Source: Ideonella aquatica
GTDB lineage: Bacteria; Pseudomonadota; Gammaproteobacteria; Burkholderiales; Burkholderiaceae_C
Assembly: GCF_018069755.1 (NCBI RefSeq)
Contig: NZ_JAGQDE010000032.1
Location: 1 to 39,091, forward strand
Length of the DNA stretch: 39,091 nucleotides
Direction: 5' to 3'
This document shows positions 8,678 through 21,900 of this stretch, piece by piece. The notes below the pieces were generated by a model that did no database searches, was not told the DNA's origin, and was given only the letters and a program-made list of their open reading frames with translations. The position numbers and the translations under genes were made by a program. The number at the start of each line of letters is the position of its first letter. The first letter of the stretch is position 1.

Positions 8678-8718
8678 CGCACCGGCCCGCACCGCATTCG
8701 ATTCACAGGAGACCCGCC

Positions 8719-9603
8719 ATGTCAGAACGACATCCCATCATCGCCATCACCGGCTCGTCCGGTGCCGGCACCTCGTCGGTGACGCGCACCTTCGAGAACA
8801 TCTTCCGCCGCGAGAGCGTCACTGCCGCGGTCATCGAGGGCGACAGCTTCCACCGCTACGACCGCCTGGAGATGCGCAAGCGCCAGGCCGAGGCCGAGAA
8901 GGCCGGCGACAAGCACTTCAGCCACTTCGGCCCCGAGAACAACCTGTTCCCCGAGCTGGAGCAGCTGTTCCGCAGCTACGCCGAAACCGGCAACGGCAAG
9001 CGCCGCAAGTACCTGCACGACCCGGTCGAGGCCGCGCCCTACAAGCAGGACCCGGGCACCTTCACGCCCTGGGAGGACCTGCCCGAAGGCACCGACCTGC
9101 TGTTCTACGAGGGCCTGCACGGCGCGGTGGTCACGCCCGAGATCAACATCGCCCGCCACCCCGACCTGCTGATCGGCGTGGTGCCGGTGATCAACCTCGA
9201 GTGGATCCAGAAGCTCTACCGCGACAAGAACGTGCGCGGCTACAGCGCCGAGGCGGTGACCGACACCATCCTGCGCCGCATGCCCGACTACGTGCACTAC
9301 ATCTGCCCGCAGTTCGCGCACACGCACGTCAACTTCCAGCGCGTGCCGGTGGTCGACACCTCCAACCCCTTCATCGCGCGCGACATCCCCACCCCCGATG
9401 AGTCGATCTGCGTGATCCGCTTCGCCAACCCCAAGGGCATTGACTTCCCCTATCTGCTCAACATGGTCAACGACTCGTTCATGTCGCGCGCCAACACCCT
9501 GGTGGTGCCGGGCGGCAAGATGGAGCTGGCGATGCAGCTGATCTTCACGCCCTATATCTGGCGGATGATGGAACGGCGCAAGCGCGCCCTGGGAGCGCTG
9601 TGA
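8719..9603 (+). CDS. cbbP: Phosphoribulokinase
   Basis: Phosphorylates ribulose-5-phosphate with ATP to RuBP, the step feeding RuBisCO. The 294-residue protein is the proteobacterial class I type. It has the P-loop GSSGAGTSS at residues 12-20, followed by [11 protein letters not shown], then FYEGLHG and [21 protein letters not shown] near the C-terminus. The ATG is preceded by the same CAGGAGACCCGCC leader as cbbF. Its TGA (9601-9603) overlaps the cbbT ATG by one base, pointing to translational coupling. Together with cbbM it makes the Calvin cycle assignment of the operon secure. Confidence 0.98.
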   Translation: MSERHPIIAITGSSGAGTSSVTRTFENIFRRESVTAAVIEGDSFHRYDRLEMRKRQAEAEKAGDKHFSHFGPENNLFPELEQLFRSYAETGNGKRRKYLHDPVEAAPYKQDPGTFTPWEDLPEGTDLLFYEGLHGAVVTPEINIARHPDLLIGVVPVINLEWIQKLYRDKNVRGYSAEAVTDTILRRMPDYVHYICPQFAHTHVNFQRVPVVDTSNPFIARDIPTPDESICVIRFANPKGIDFPYLLNMVNDSFMSRANTLVVPGGKMELAMQLIFTPYIWRMMERRKRALGAL

Positions 9604-11657
9604 TGGCCAGCACCTCCAACGACCGGGTGGTCCGCCCCGACAACGGACAACGCAACCTGCTGGCCAATGCGCTGCGCGCACTGGCGATGGACGCCGTGCA
9701 GCAGGCCAACTCCGGCCACCCCGGCGCGCCGATGGGCATGGCCGAGATGGCCGAGGCGCTGTGGCACCGCCACCTGAAGCACAACCCGTCCAACCCGCAG
9801 TGGTGGGACCGCGACCGCTTCGTGCTGTCCAACGGCCACGCCAGCATGCTGCTGTACGCGCTGCTGCACCTCACCGGCTATGCGCTGCCGATGGACGAGC
9901 TGAAGAAGTTCCGCCAGCGCGGCAGCCTCACGCCCGGCCACCCCGAGGTGGACCACACGCCGGGCGTGGAAACCACCACCGGCCCGCTGGGCCAGGGCAT
10001 CACCAATGCGGTGGGCATGGCGCTGGCCGAGAAGCTGCTGGGCGATGAGTTCAACCGCCCCGGCCACGCCATCGTCGACCACCGCACCTGGGTCTTTCTG
10101 GGCGATGGCTGCCTGATGGAGGGCATCAGCCAGGAAGCGATCTCGCTGGCCGGCGCCTGGCAGCTGGGCAAGCTGGTGGCCCTGTATGACGACAACGGCA
10201 TCAGCATCGACGGCGGCGTCACGCCCTGGTTTGCCGATGACACCGCGGGCCGCTTCCGCGCCTGTGGCTGGAACGTCATCGGCCCGGTTGATGGCCATGA
10301 CGTGAACGCGCTGGACGCGGCCATCACCGCCGCCAAGGGCCAGCGTGCTCAGCCCACGCTGATCATCTGCCGCACCACCATTGGCAAGGGCTCGCCCGCC
10401 CGCGAGGGCACAGCCAAGGCGCACGGCGAGCCGCTGGGCGCGGCCGAAATCGCCGCCACCCGCGAGGCCCTGGGCTGGAGCGCCGCGCCCTTCGAGCTGC
10501 CGGCCGATGTGGCTGCGCAGTGGGACGCGCGCGGCCGTGGCGCCGACGCCGAGGGCGAGTGGCGTTCGCGCTGGGCGGCCTACCGCAAGCTCTTCCCCAC
10601 CGAGGCGCGCGAACTGGAGCGGCGCATGGCGGGCGAGCTGCCTGTGGGCTTCGAGGCTGACTGGATCAGCGCCGTCGCCGCGGTGCAGCAGCGCGGCGAG
10701 ACCGTGGCCTCGCGCAAGGCCTCGCAGCAGGCGATCGCCGAGCTGGGGCCACGCGTGCCCGAGCTGCTGGGTGGCTCGGCCGACCTCACGGCGTCGAACC
10801 TCACCGACTGGCCGGGCTGCGGCGCGGTGCGTGGTGGCGAGGCGGGCGGGCGCCACATCAACTACGGCGTGCGCGAGTTCGGCATGTCGGCCATCATGAA
10901 CGGCATCGCGCTGCACGGCGGGTTCATCCCCTTTGGCGGCACCTTCATGACCTTCAGCGACTACAGCCGCAACGCCATCCGCATGGCGGCGCTGATGAAC
11001 CGTCGCGTGGTGCACGTGCTGACGCACGACTCCATCGGCCTGGGCGAAGACGGCCCCACCCACCAGCCGGTGGAGCATGCGTCGTCGTTGCGCCTGATCC
11101 CCAACCTGGATGTCTGGCGCCCCTGTGACGCCGCCGAGACCTTCGTCGCCTGGGGCCATGCGCTGATGAGCAAGCGCCGGCCCAGTGCACTGCTGCTGTC
11201 ACGCCAGAACCTGCCGGCCCAGCCGCGCACGCCCGAGCAGACCGCGGCCATCCACCGCGGCGGCTATGTGCTGTCCGACCGGCCGCAGCCACGTGCGGTG
11301 ATCGTGGCCACCGGCTCCGAGGTGGCGCTGGCGATGCAGGCGCAGGCGCTGCTGGACGAACGCGGTCTGGCGGTGCGCGTGGTGTCCATGCCGTCCACCA
11401 GCGTGTTCGATCAGCAGGACGCTGCCTGGCGCCAATCGGTGCTGGGCCGCCACCTGCCACGCGTGGCAGTGGAGGCGGGCAGCAGCAAGCTGTGGGCCGC
11501 CTATGGCTGCAGCGCGGTGCTGGGCATCGACCGCTTTGGCGAGTCGGCCCCGGGCCCCACGCTGATGAAGGCCTTCGGCTTCACCGCCGATCACCTCGCG
11601 GCCCTGGTGGCCGAGGAGATCGAGCGCGAGCCGCAGATCGAGCGATCTTCCAACTGA
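9603..11657 (+). CDS. cbbT: Transketolase
   Basis: Thiamine-diphosphate enzyme moving two-carbon units between sugar phosphates to regenerate pentose phosphates. The 684-residue product has the N-terminal signature [28 protein letters not shown], the ThDP motif beginning [13 protein letters not shown] (about residue 166), and the central region [15 protein letters not shown] with [19 protein letters not shown]. The ATG at 9603 overlaps the cbbP stop as TGATG; a GTG at 9600 in the same frame is a less likely start. It is a full-length family member, with cbbZ following after 13 bp. Being inside the operon marks it as the Calvin cycle isozyme. Confidence 0.97.
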   Translation: MASTSNDRVVRPDNGQRNLLANALRALAMDAVQQANSGHPGAPMGMAEMAEALWHRHLKHNPSNPQWWDRDRFVLSNGHASMLLYALLHLTGYALPMDELKKFRQRGSLTPGHPEVDHTPGVETTTGPLGQGITNAVGMALAEKLLGDEFNRPGHAIVDHRTWVFLGDGCLMEGISQEAISLAGAWQLGKLVALYDDNGISIDGGVTPWFADDTAGRFRACGWNVIGPVDGHDVNALDAAITAAKGQRAQPTLIICRTTIGKGSPAREGTAKAHGEPLGAAEIAATREALGWSAAPFELPADVAAQWDARGRGADAEGEWRSRWAAYRKLFPTEARELERRMAGELPVGFEADWISAVAAVQQRGETVASRKASQQAIAELGPRVPELLGGSADLTASNLTDWPGCGAVRGGEAGGRHINYGVREFGMSAIMNGIALHGGFIPFGGTFMTFSDYSRNAIRMAALMNRRVVHVLTHDSIGLGEDGPTHQPVEHASSLRLIPNLDVWRPCDAAETFVAWGHALMSKRRPSALLLSRQNLPAQPRTPEQTAAIHRGGYVLSDRPQPRAVIVATGSEVALAMQAQALLDERGLAVRVVSMPSTSVFDQQDAAWRQSVLGRHLPRVAVEAGSSKLWAAYGCSAVLGIDRFGESAPGPTLMKAFGFTADHLAALVAEEIEREPQIERSSN

Positions 11658-11670
11658 CCGGGGCCTTGCC

Positions 11671-12381
11671 ATGCGCTACAGCGTCATCACTTTCGACCTC
11701 GACGGCACGATGGTCGACACCGCCGACGAGATTGCCGAAGCGGCCAACCGCACACTGGCAGAGTTTGGCGTGCCCCGCCAGGACCCGGCCCTGATCACCG
11801 GCTTCATCGGTCATGGTGCCCGCCACATGATGATGCGGCTGATGGCCCACGTGCTGCTGGAGCAACCCGAGCGCGCCGATACGCTGCGCCCCGACGCGGT
11901 GCTGGCCCGGCTGGACGCCCACTACGGCGCCACCGCCGGCCTCAGCGCCAAGCCCTACCCGGGTTGCCGGGATGCGCTGCGCACCCTGCGCGAGCACGGC
12001 GTGCGCGTGGCCTGTCTGACCAACAAGGAACACCGATACGCCACCAAGGTGCTGCGCAGCTGCGGCCTGGCCGACCTGCTGGACTACGTGGTGGGCGGCG
12101 ACCTGCTGCCGCAGAAGAAGCCCGACCCGGCCGGCCTGCACCATGTGCTGGGCGTGCTGGGCGGCCAGACGCACCGCGCCGCGCACGTCGGCGATTCACG
12201 CACCGATGTCGAGACCGCCCGCGCGGCCGGCGCCGAGGCCTGGGCCGTGCCCTGGGGCTACAACAGTGGCGAGCCGATCCAGCTGGCCCACCCCGACCGC
12301 GTCTTCAACAGCCTGCCCGAGATCGCCGAGCTGGTGGTCGAGGCCAACCGCGCCTGGGGCTACGCGCCCGCGCTGACCTGA
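11671..12381 (+). CDS. cbbZ: Phosphoglycolate phosphatase
   Basis: HAD-superfamily phosphatase that removes phosphate from 2-phosphoglycolate formed by RuBisCO's oxygenase reaction, starting photorespiratory salvage. The 236-residue product has HAD motif I FDLDGTMVDT (nucleophile Asp9), a four-helix cap region, motif II LTN, motif III QKKPDP and motif IV HVGDSRTD. The ribosome binding site before ATG 11671 is poor, so translation may depend on coupling to cbbT 13 bp upstream. Its place between cbbT and cbbG matches known cbb operons, which favours CbbZ over a generic Gph. Confidence 0.93.
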   Translation: MRYSVITFDLDGTMVDTADEIAEAANRTLAEFGVPRQDPALITGFIGHGARHMMMRLMAHVLLEQPERADTLRPDAVLARLDAHYGATAGLSAKPYPGCRDALRTLREHGVRVACLTNKEHRYATKVLRSCGLADLLDYVVGGDLLPQKKPDPAGLHHVLGVLGGQTHRAAHVGDSRTDVETARAAGAEAWAVPWGYNSGEPIQLAHPDRVFNSLPEIAELVVEANRAWGYAPALT

Positions 12382-14603
<2,222 letters not shown>

Positions 14604-14630
14604 CAACCCATTTGCAACCAGGAGACTTCC

Positions 14631-15668
14631 ATGGCACTCATCTCGCTGCGCCAGATGCTGGACCACGCCGCCGAGCACGGCTACGGCGTGCCGGCCTTCA
14701 ACGTCAACAACCTCGAGCAGATCCACGCGATCATGCAGGCCGCGCAGGCCACCGACAGCCCGGTGATCCTGCAGGCCAGCGCCGGTGCGCGCAAGTACGC
14801 GGGTGAGGCCTACCTGCGCCACATGGTGCTGGCCGCGATCGAGACCCACCCCGATATCCCGGTGTGTCTGCACCAGGACCATGGCGCATCGGCCGCGGTG
14901 TGCATCCAGGCGATCCGCTCGGGCTTTTCCAGCGTGATGATGGACGGCTCGCTGATGGAGGACGCCAAGACGCCGGCCAGCTACGACTACAACGTGAACG
15001 TCACCGCCAAGGTCTGCGAGATGGCCCATGCGGTGGGTGTGAGCGTCGAGGGCGAGCTGGGCTGCCTGGGCTCGCTGGAGACCGGCGATGCCGGCGAGGA
15101 AGACGGCGTCGGCGCCGTGGGCAAGCTCAGCCACGACCAGATGCTGACCGACCCGACCGAGGCCAAGGATTTCGTCGCTCGCACCGGCGTGGACGCGCTG
15201 GCGATCGCCATCGGCACCAGCCACGGCGCCTACAAGTTCACCCGCCCGCCCACCGGCGAGGTGCTGGCGATCGACCGCATCGCGCAGATCCACGCCGCCA
15301 TCCCCAACACCCACCTGGTGATGCACGGCAGCTCCAGCGTGCCGCAGGAGTGGCTGGCGATCATCCGCCAGTACGGCGGCGAGCTGAAGGAGACCTACGG
15401 CGTGCCGGTGGAGGAGATCGTGCGCGGCATCGGCAGCGGTGTGCGCAAGGTCAACATCGACACCGACATCCGGCTGGCGATGTTCGGCGCCATGCGCCAG
15501 CTCTTCGCCACCCAGCCCTCAGAGTTCGATCCGCGCAAGGCGCTGGCCGCGGCCACCAAGGCGGCCCAGGGCATTTGCCAGGCGCGCTTCGAGGCCTTTG
15601 GCTGCGCCGGCCAGGCCAGCAAGATCAAGCCGGTCGCGCTCGACGCGATGGTGCGCCGCTACCAATGA
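14631..15668 (+). CDS. cbbA: Fructose-1,6-bisphosphate aldolase class II
   Basis: Zinc-dependent aldolase condensing dihydroxyacetone phosphate with glyceraldehyde-3-phosphate, and probably with erythrose-4-phosphate to give sedoheptulose bisphosphate. The 345-residue product is of the Calvin-cycle subtype, with [14 protein letters not shown] at the start, metal-site histidines in CLHQDHGAS and [15 protein letters not shown], and [13 protein letters not shown] near the C-terminus. CAGGAGAC eight bases upstream is a strong ribosome binding site. The TGA at 15666-15668 is followed by cbbY after 7 bp. Intact and full length. Confidence 0.97.
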   Translation: MALISLRQMLDHAAEHGYGVPAFNVNNLEQIHAIMQAAQATDSPVILQASAGARKYAGEAYLRHMVLAAIETHPDIPVCLHQDHGASAAVCIQAIRSGFSSVMMDGSLMEDAKTPASYDYNVNVTAKVCEMAHAVGVSVEGELGCLGSLETGDAGEEDGVGAVGKLSHDQMLTDPTEAKDFVARTGVDALAIAIGTSHGAYKFTRPPTGEVLAIDRIAQIHAAIPNTHLVMHGSSSVPQEWLAIIRQYGGELKETYGVPVEEIVRGIGSGVRKVNIDTDIRLAMFGAMRQLFATQPSEFDPRKALAAATKAAQGICQARFEAFGCAGQASKIKPVALDAMVRRYQ

Positions 15669-15675
15669 GCGCGCG

Positions 15676-16413
15676 ATGCTGAAGGCCTTGCTGTGGGATG
15701 TGGACGGCACGATCGCCGAGACCGAGCGTGACGGCCACCGCGTGGCCTTCAACCTGGCCTTTGCCGAGCTGGGCCTGGACTGGGGCTGGGACGAGCGGCG
15801 CTATGGCGAGCTGTTGCACGTGACCGGCGGGCGCGAGCGCCTGCTGGCCGACATGCGCGCGCGCGCCGATGCCCCGGCCAGCGCCACCGAGCGCGAGGAT
15901 CTGGTGCTGCGCCTGCATGCCGCCAAGAACCGCCACTACGCGGCGCTGGTGGCGCAGGGGCGCATCGACGCGCGTCCCGGTGTGCTGGGCCTGATGCGCG
16001 AGGCCGCTGCGGCCGGCCTGCGCCAGGCCATCGTCACCACCACCAGCCGCAGCAATGTCGACGCGCTGATGCCGCGCCTGCTGGGCGAGGACTGGCCGGT
16101 GCTGTTCGAGGCCGTTCTGTGCGGCGAGGACGTGGCCCGCAAGAAGCCCGACCCCGAGGTGTACGACCGCGCGCTGGCGCGGCTGCGGCTGGACCCGTCT
16201 GAGGCGCTGGCCATCGAGGACTCCACGCCCGGCGGCCAGGCGGCGCAGGCCGCAGCCGTGCCGGTGATGCTGCGCCCCAGCGTGTACTTCCCGGCGGTCG
16301 ACCTGCCCGGCGCCTGGCGCGGCTGGATCTGCGCGCCACAGGACAGCCTGGGCGTGGCCACGCTGCGCGAGCGCCACGCGGCCTGCACCGCGCTGGCTCA
16401 GCGCGGCGTGTAG
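15676..16413 (+). CDS. cbbY: HAD phosphatase CbbY (xylulose/ribulose bisphosphate type)
   Basis: CbbY-family HAD hydrolases dephosphorylate misfire products of RuBisCO, notably xylulose-1,5-bisphosphate, and so protect the enzyme from inhibition. The 245-residue product starts MLKALLWDVDGTIAETERDGH (nucleophile Asp8, acid/base Asp10), has a helical cap, IVTTTSRSNVDAL, the motif III lysines in ARKKPDPEVY, and the motif IV acidic pair in IEDSTPGG. ATG 15676 lies 7 bp after cbbA; the ribosome binding site is weak. The last 16 bp overlap the tail of a convergent lipoprotein gene, so transcripts of the two collide here. Substrate is inferred from family and context. Confidence 0.93.
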   Translation: MLKALLWDVDGTIAETERDGHRVAFNLAFAELGLDWGWDERRYGELLHVTGGRERLLADMRARADAPASATEREDLVLRLHAAKNRHYAALVAQGRIDARPGVLGLMREAAAAGLRQAIVTTTSRSNVDALMPRLLGEDWPVLFEAVLCGEDVARKKPDPEVYDRALARLRLDPSEALAIEDSTPGGQAAQAAAVPVMLRPSVYFPAVDLPGAWRGWICAPQDSLGVATLRERHAACTALAQRGV

Positions 16414-16976
16414 ACCGGCGCGCTGGCGCCGGTGGCCGGCGGCGGCACGGCCGGGCGGGCCGACAGCACCGGCGGCGGCAGCGTGGGCCCGGCTGGCGCC
16501 GTCTGGCCCGCACCGGCGCCCACCTTGCTGACCCGGGCGCGGTAGCCGTCGCTGACCACGCTGACCGCATCGCCGGGCTGGAAGACTTCGGCGCCCTGAC
16601 CCTGCACGATCATGCGCTTGTCGCCATTGCGCATCTGCAAGGTCAGCTCGATGCCGTTGCTGCGGGTGGCATCACGCTCGATCGCGTTGCCGATCATCGC
16701 GCCGGCCACGAAGCCTACGATGCTGCCCACGAAGCCGTCACGGTAGCCGCCGATCTGCGAGCCCGCGACGCTGCCGGCGATCGCCCCGATGGCCGAGCCG
16801 CCACCACTTTGCCGGCCATCAATCACCACCGGCCGCACGGCCACCACGGTGGCCTCCTGCACCGATTGCAGGCGCTGGGTCTGGTAGGACGGAACCCGGT
16901 CAGGGTGCGTGACGACACAGCCCCCCAACGTGAGGGTCAGCAGGGCCAGAGGCAGCAGTCGCGAAGGGGTCATCAT
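16398..16976 (-). CDS. Glycine-zipper outer-membrane lipoprotein
   Basis: The 192-residue product has a lipoprotein signal MMTPSRLLPLALLTLTLGGC, with lipobox LGGC putting the lipidated cysteine at residue 20. It then carries a glycine-zipper region of about 45 residues (GAIAGSVAGSQIGGYRD..., GFVAGAMIGNAIE), as in the SlyB/Pcp family of small envelope lipoproteins. A short beta-rich segment (IELTLQMRNGDKRMIVQG) follows, then a Pro/Ala-rich tail likely to be disordered. No aspartate follows the cysteine, so outer-membrane sorting is expected. Its stop lies inside the 3' end of cbbY (16-bp convergent overlap). Start codons at 16976 and 16973 are equally possible. Role is probably envelope maintenance; no specific function can be assigned. 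Confidence 0.87.
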   Translation of the reverse strand: MMTPSRLLPLALLTLTLGGCVVTHPDRVPSYQTQRLQSVQEATVVAVRPVVIDGRQSGGGSAIGAIAGSVAGSQIGGYRDGFVGSIVGFVAGAMIGNAIERDATRSNGIELTLQMRNGDKRMIVQGQGAEVFQPGDAVSVVSDGYRARVSKVGAGAGQTAPAGPTLPPPVLSARPAVPPPATGASAPVYTPR

Positions 16977-17176
16977 GGGGCAACGATCGGTGGACGCGTC
17001 AGGTTGACAGGGGAGATTGTCGGCCGGCGCCGCGGGGGGCGCATGTCGCGGGTGTAAACAGCGGTGTCGGGCGGGCGAGGTCCCTTGGACAGGGGGGCGC
17101 CGGGCTGGGAGCCGCGCTCATCTGGGAGTATTCTTGCCCACCCCTGTGCTGCCCCGAGATGCGCGGAGAACCCGAG
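16977..17176. other. Divergent intergenic region
   Basis: A 200-bp gap between the lipoprotein gene (minus) and the metallopeptidase operon (plus). It is GC-rich, with one AT-leaning stretch (GGAGTATTCTTG, about 17126-17137) and GGAGAA at 17165-17170 as the ribosome binding site for the gene at 17177. Promoters for both genes should be here, but none could be assigned. Confidence 0.4.
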
Positions 17177-18898
17177 ATGGCCGACAAGATCCTCACCGAA
17201 GCCGAATGGAAAAAGTTTGCCAAGGGCCGCAGCTACAAGGACGCGGCCCTGCTCAAGGCGCTGGGCGACTTGGCCAAGGCCGAGCGTGCCGGCCCCGACG
17301 CCGTGCTCAAGGCCCTGGATGAGCTGGACAAGCAGGCTGATGCGCTGGCCAAGGCGAACAAGGCCGACAAGGAGCTGGCCAGCCAGGTGGTCGATATCGG
17401 CAAGGCAGTGGCCAAGCAGCGCAAGCTCTCCGAGCAGGACGCCAAGGCGGCTGCCAAGGCCCAGGAAGAGGCCGAGGACGACGAGGCCAGCCCGGCCCAG
17501 CTGACCACCAAGCTGATCCCGCTGATGCGCGAGGTCCGCAAGGGCAATCCGATGAATGCGCTGATTGCGCTGGGCGGCCCGCTGGCGGCGGTGATGCTGT
17601 CGCGCCGGCCGATCACCGCCAGTGCGCGCAAGCTGCTGGCGGGCGAATTTGATGGCGGCAGCATCAAGTACTTCCCGGCACAGTGCATTTTCGAGGCCAA
17701 CGCCTACACCTTTGTGCTGGAGACGCTGCCCGCCGGCATTGCCAAGAAGCTCAAGGCGGCGTTGCTCAAGCAGACCGAGCAGCGCTACAAGGTGCGCGCC
17801 CGCGGTGCCGACCCCAATGAGGTGGACGACGACGGCGACCTGGTCGAGACCGAGGACAGGGCGGCCGATCCCGCGGCGGCGGCGCCCGCGCCCGCGCGCG
17901 AGGTGCCTGCGGCAGAAGCGGCCGCCGCGGCGCGTGCCGAACGTGACGAACGCACCGAGCCCGCCCCGGCTGAGGCGCCGGCCCAGGCGGCCCCCGCCGC
18001 CCCTGCCGCCGCCCCTGCCGCCGCGCCCGCGCCCGATCCCGAACAGGCCCGCTTTGACGCCCGCCTGGGCGAGATGCGCGCGGCCATCGACCGCTTTGCG
18101 GCTTCCGGTGCGGCCGAGGTGGCCAAGCTCAAGCCGCTGCTGGACTTCGCCACCGGCAAGGCGGCGGATGGCCTGTACCGCGCCGCCCACCAGGGTCTGG
18201 ACGCGGTGGCCAAGCTCCTTGAGAAAGCGGCGGCGGCGCCCCGCGCCGAGGCGCCGTCCGGCGCTGAGGCCATGGCCGGCTTCAAGGCCCGAATCACCCA
18301 GCTCACCGCCACGCTCAAAAGCGCCCTGGAGGCCGGCCGCGATGGTGCCGCCGAACAGCGCGCCCGCATGGCGCAGGCGGTGGCGGCCGCGGGCAAGCAG
18401 GCCTTCGACGAGGCCCATGGCCTGCTGGATGGCATCGAGGCCTGGCTCGCCACGGCCGCCGCATCGGCCGGTGGCGGGCTGGTCGCGCTGCAGCAGAGCC
18501 GGCTGGCCTGGGATGGCTTGCGCCAGCGCGTCGGGTCGCAACTGGACGCGCTGGAGCAGGCCGTGATCCAGCAGGTGCGTGCCCACAACGCCGACACCGA
18601 GAACGAGGACGAGTTCGACGAGGCAGAGCTGACCGCCGGCCTGCGCCGCCTGCATGGCCTGCTCGATCGCCTTGACACCCGGCTGATCGACAAGCTCGAC
18701 GAGGCCCTGGCGGCCAGCGGCGCCGAGCGCCAGCAACGCCACCGCGAGGCCCAGGCCATCGTCGCCGAGTACCGCGCCTTTGTGGCTTCCGACCCGCTGA
18801 TCGCCGAGATCGACGACAACGGCTTCCTCGACACCGACATCCGCACCGAGGCGGAACAGACCTTGTCGCAGCTGGCCGAGCGCCTGCAGGCGGCCTGA
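17177..18898 (+). CDS. Ala/Lys-rich helical protein of unknown function, first gene of metallopeptidase operon
   Basis: I do not recognise this 573-residue protein with certainty. Residues 1-105 are Lys/Ala/Asp-rich and helical (KANKADKELASQ), probably coiled coil. Residues about 109-215 form a compact module containing GNPMNALIALGGPLAAVMLSR, then YFPAQCIFEANAYTFVLET and IAKKLKAALLKQTEQRYKVRARG. An Ala/Pro linker spans about 228-295, and the remainder is long helices with many Ala, Glu and Arg and an acidic patch (DTENEDEFDEAE). There is no signal peptide or membrane segment. GGAGAA six bases before ATG 17177 fixes the start; ATG 17159 lacks a site. It lies 23 bp before the metallopeptidase gene, so a chaperone, adaptor or co-delivered partner is plausible. 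That role is inference. Confidence 0.8.
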   Translation: MADKILTEAEWKKFAKGRSYKDAALLKALGDLAKAERAGPDAVLKALDELDKQADALAKANKADKELASQVVDIGKAVAKQRKLSEQDAKAAAKAQEEAEDDEASPAQLTTKLIPLMREVRKGNPMNALIALGGPLAAVMLSRRPITASARKLLAGEFDGGSIKYFPAQCIFEANAYTFVLETLPAGIAKKLKAALLKQTEQRYKVRARGADPNEVDDDGDLVETEDRAADPAAAAPAPAREVPAAEAAAAARAERDERTEPAPAEAPAQAAPAAPAAAPAAAPAPDPEQARFDARLGEMRAAIDRFAASGAAEVAKLKPLLDFATGKAADGLYRAAHQGLDAVAKLLEKAAAAPRAEAPSGAEAMAGFKARITQLTATLKSALEAGRDGAAEQRARMAQAVAAAGKQAFDEAHGLLDGIEAWLATAAASAGGGLVALQQSRLAWDGLRQRVGSQLDALEQAVIQQVRAHNADTENEDEFDEAELTAGLRRLHGLLDRLDTRLIDKLDEALAASGAERQQRHREAQAIVAEYRAFVASDPLIAEIDDNGFLDTDIRTEAEQTLSQLAERLQAA

Positions 18899-18921
18899 GG
18901 ACCCCAGGAGAGATCACCGCG

Positions 18922-21900
18922 ATGAAGCTCACTGCCCTTCAGAAACAGTTCATCACCGGCAAGCTGGGCGTCCAGCCGCGCAAGCGCACCGGCCTGTTCA
19001 AGAGCCCCGATCAAAAGACCGACGAGGCGATCGGCAAGGCCGCCGAGAACTACACCCGGCGCGAGGGCAAGGTGCTCACCGACCTGGCCACGCTGGAGAA
19101 GTCGGGCAGTCTGGGCGGCCTGATCGCCAGTTTCGAGAACGAGGTCGGCCAGATCCAGAACCGCATCCGGGGCGCGCTGCGCGACGCTGGCGAGGCGGTG
19201 CTGCGCGAGGCCTACGAGGCCCTGGACGCGATCAAGAAGGCGGTGCGCAAGGAAGTCGAGGCCGAGAAGGGCAACCCCGGCTTCGTGGCCAAGCGCGAGG
19301 CGGTCAAGGTGCTGCTCGGCCAGCTCGATGCCCACGCCCAGGCGGCCCACGTCAAGCCCTGGACCGACCAGGCGCGCACCGACTGGAACGAGGCGATCCG
19401 CCTGAACGACGCCAAGCAGTACCCGCAAGCCACGGCCAAGATCGACGCCGCCAAGAAGCGTTGCGACGAGGCCCTGGCAGCCGCGGGCAAGTTCAACGAC
19501 TACCGCATCGCCCGCGCGCCGGCCACTGGGACCTTGAAGACCATGGCGGACATGTACGCCACCGCGGCCACCTACACCGGCTACCAGAACCAGCTCAACG
19601 CGGCCGACGCCCAGGCCACACTGGCCACTGGCCAGTACGACCAGGCCATCGTGGCTGTCAAGGCCATCGCCAAGAACATGGCCGCTGACAGGAAGCGCTG
19701 GCTGGAGCAGGAACTCAACGATGCCATCAACAACCTGCAAAGCGCGCCGCAGGCCGATTTCATCAAGGACGACTGCATCAAGACGCTGCAGACGCTGCTG
19801 GCCAGCGTGCCGGGCAAGGTGGCGGCCGGCGACTATGCCTCGCTGAACCTGATGTCGACGGCGGTGGGCGAGTTGAAGCAGCGTGGGCTGGACATCACAT
19901 TGCGGCGAGATGTCTTCGTCAAGGCCCGCGCCGCGGCCGTCAGCGCGCTGGCGCCGATCAAGGCCTGCGCCCCGCTGACCGCGCGTGCCGGCGTGCTCGA
20001 GACCCGCCTGACCGCCGAGGCCGACCCGGCGGCGGCGCTGACGGCCCTGCGCTTCGAGGAAGCCACCGCCATCTGCGAGGCCGTGCGCACCGAGGCGCTG
20101 GCGCTGGCCCCGTCCGCCGGCCTGGCCACTGCGGCCCTGAACGACCTGGCCGGCCTGGACAAGCGCCTGGAGGCCCTGGAGAAGCTGGCCGATGGCCGGC
20201 GGCCTCAAGCGGCCATCGAGGCCCTCAAGGCCTTGCGCGCCCAGGCCGGCGAGCGGGTCAAGCCCGAGGTTGCCGACTGGCTGGGGGCGCGCGTCTTCAT
20301 CGACCGCCTCAGCGCCGAGATGGCCAGTGCCGAGACGCTGGCCAAGCAGCTGGAGGCCACGGCGGGCGCCGCCGAGGCGGCCCGGCCCGGGGCCGACGCC
20401 ACTGCGCTGGGCAAGGTCATGGAGCAGCTGCGGACCGAACTCACCCAACTGGCCCAGCCGCCCATCGCCGATGCGCTGTCCAAGTCGCTCAAGGCCGCCG
20501 GCGCCAGCCTGGACAAGGCCCAGAAGCTGGTGGGCGAGGGTACGCTGGACAAGGCGGGCGAACTGATCGCCCAGGTCGCCAAGGACATCGCCGCCGCCTG
20601 GGCCAGCCACGAGGCCCAGCGCAGCGCCGAGGCGGGCCTGACCCTGCTGCGTGAACGTGTCAAGACACTGGGTGAACAGGTCAAGGCCGGCAGCTTCAAG
20701 GCGCTGGCGGGTCAGCACGGTGAGCTCAAGACCTTGCTGGCTGCCGCCGAGAAGGCCCACAAGGCCGGTGACGCCCCGGCCACCCAAACAGAGATCGCCG
20801 CCGCCCTGGCCCGGGCGGGCGAGATCGACCGCTGGGTGGCGGACATCCAGGCCTTTGATCTGCGTGCCACCGACCTGGGCCAACGCAGCCAGGATGCCAA
20901 GTCGGGTGGCGCCGATGTCCGGGCGATCGACGCGTTGATCAAGAAGGCCGCCGACGCGCTGGCCAAGCTCGACCTGGCCGGCGCGCGCCAAGGGCATGAC
21001 CAGGCCGAGGCCGAACTGACTGCGCTGCGGGTGGCCTCGCTGGCCCAGGCCAATCCCAATGACCCGGCGGTGGTGGCGCAGGCCGAGGCGCTGCTCAAGC
21101 TGCCCGGCGGCGAGAAGAAGCTCGATGCCTTTGTCCGGTCGCTCGGCTCGGAAGCCGATTACGCCTTGATCTGCAAGCTGGCCGAGAAACGCTTTGGCAT
21201 CCAGATGGGTGACCGGCGGGTCCAGCAGACCCAGCCCGATGGCACCACCGTGACGCTGGCCAGCCACAGCGACCGGGGCAAGGCCACGATCACTGCCCAG
21301 GGCATGTGGGAGGCCTTGGCGCAGGTGCCTGGCGGTCACGCCAAGCAGCCCAGCCTCAAGAAAGTGTCGCTGGAGAAGCCCTACAGCGGCGGCGGTGCGT
21401 TCAATTGGGTCGACAAGAAGGTCATCATGAACGGCCGGCCCGATGACGGCAAGACCGAGAAGTTCGACGCCGACACGCGCATGGAGGCCCTGGGTCACAA
21501 CAACCAGGATGACTACGCGCCGATCGACGCCACGCCCAAGAACCTGTTCAACATGACCGCGCTGCACGAGATCGGCCATGCGGTGGACGACCGGCTGGGC
21601 TTCATGAACAGCAAGATGGGGCAGGACGCCTTCGGAGGCTGGCAGGTCTACACCGATCTGGCGCCGATCGCCAAGGCGGTCGCTGCCGCCAAACAGTTCG
21701 ATGAGACCTTCGTGCGCCAACTGATCAACGGCCAGGATCCGGCACCCGCCGTCATGCCGGCCGACTACGCCGGTGGTGCCGTCAAATGGGAGAAGGCCCG
21801 GCAGGCGGTGCTCGATTGGTACACGGCGGCCACCACCGGCCAGATCTGGTACAGCCATGCCGACTCCAAGGCGGCGGCGATCGGTGACGTGGTCTACCAG

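Noticed and set aside
17177-18898. The 573-residue protein as a TssA-type T6SS component
   Set aside because: Helical content and location suggested it, but no ImpA N-terminal domain pattern could be found.
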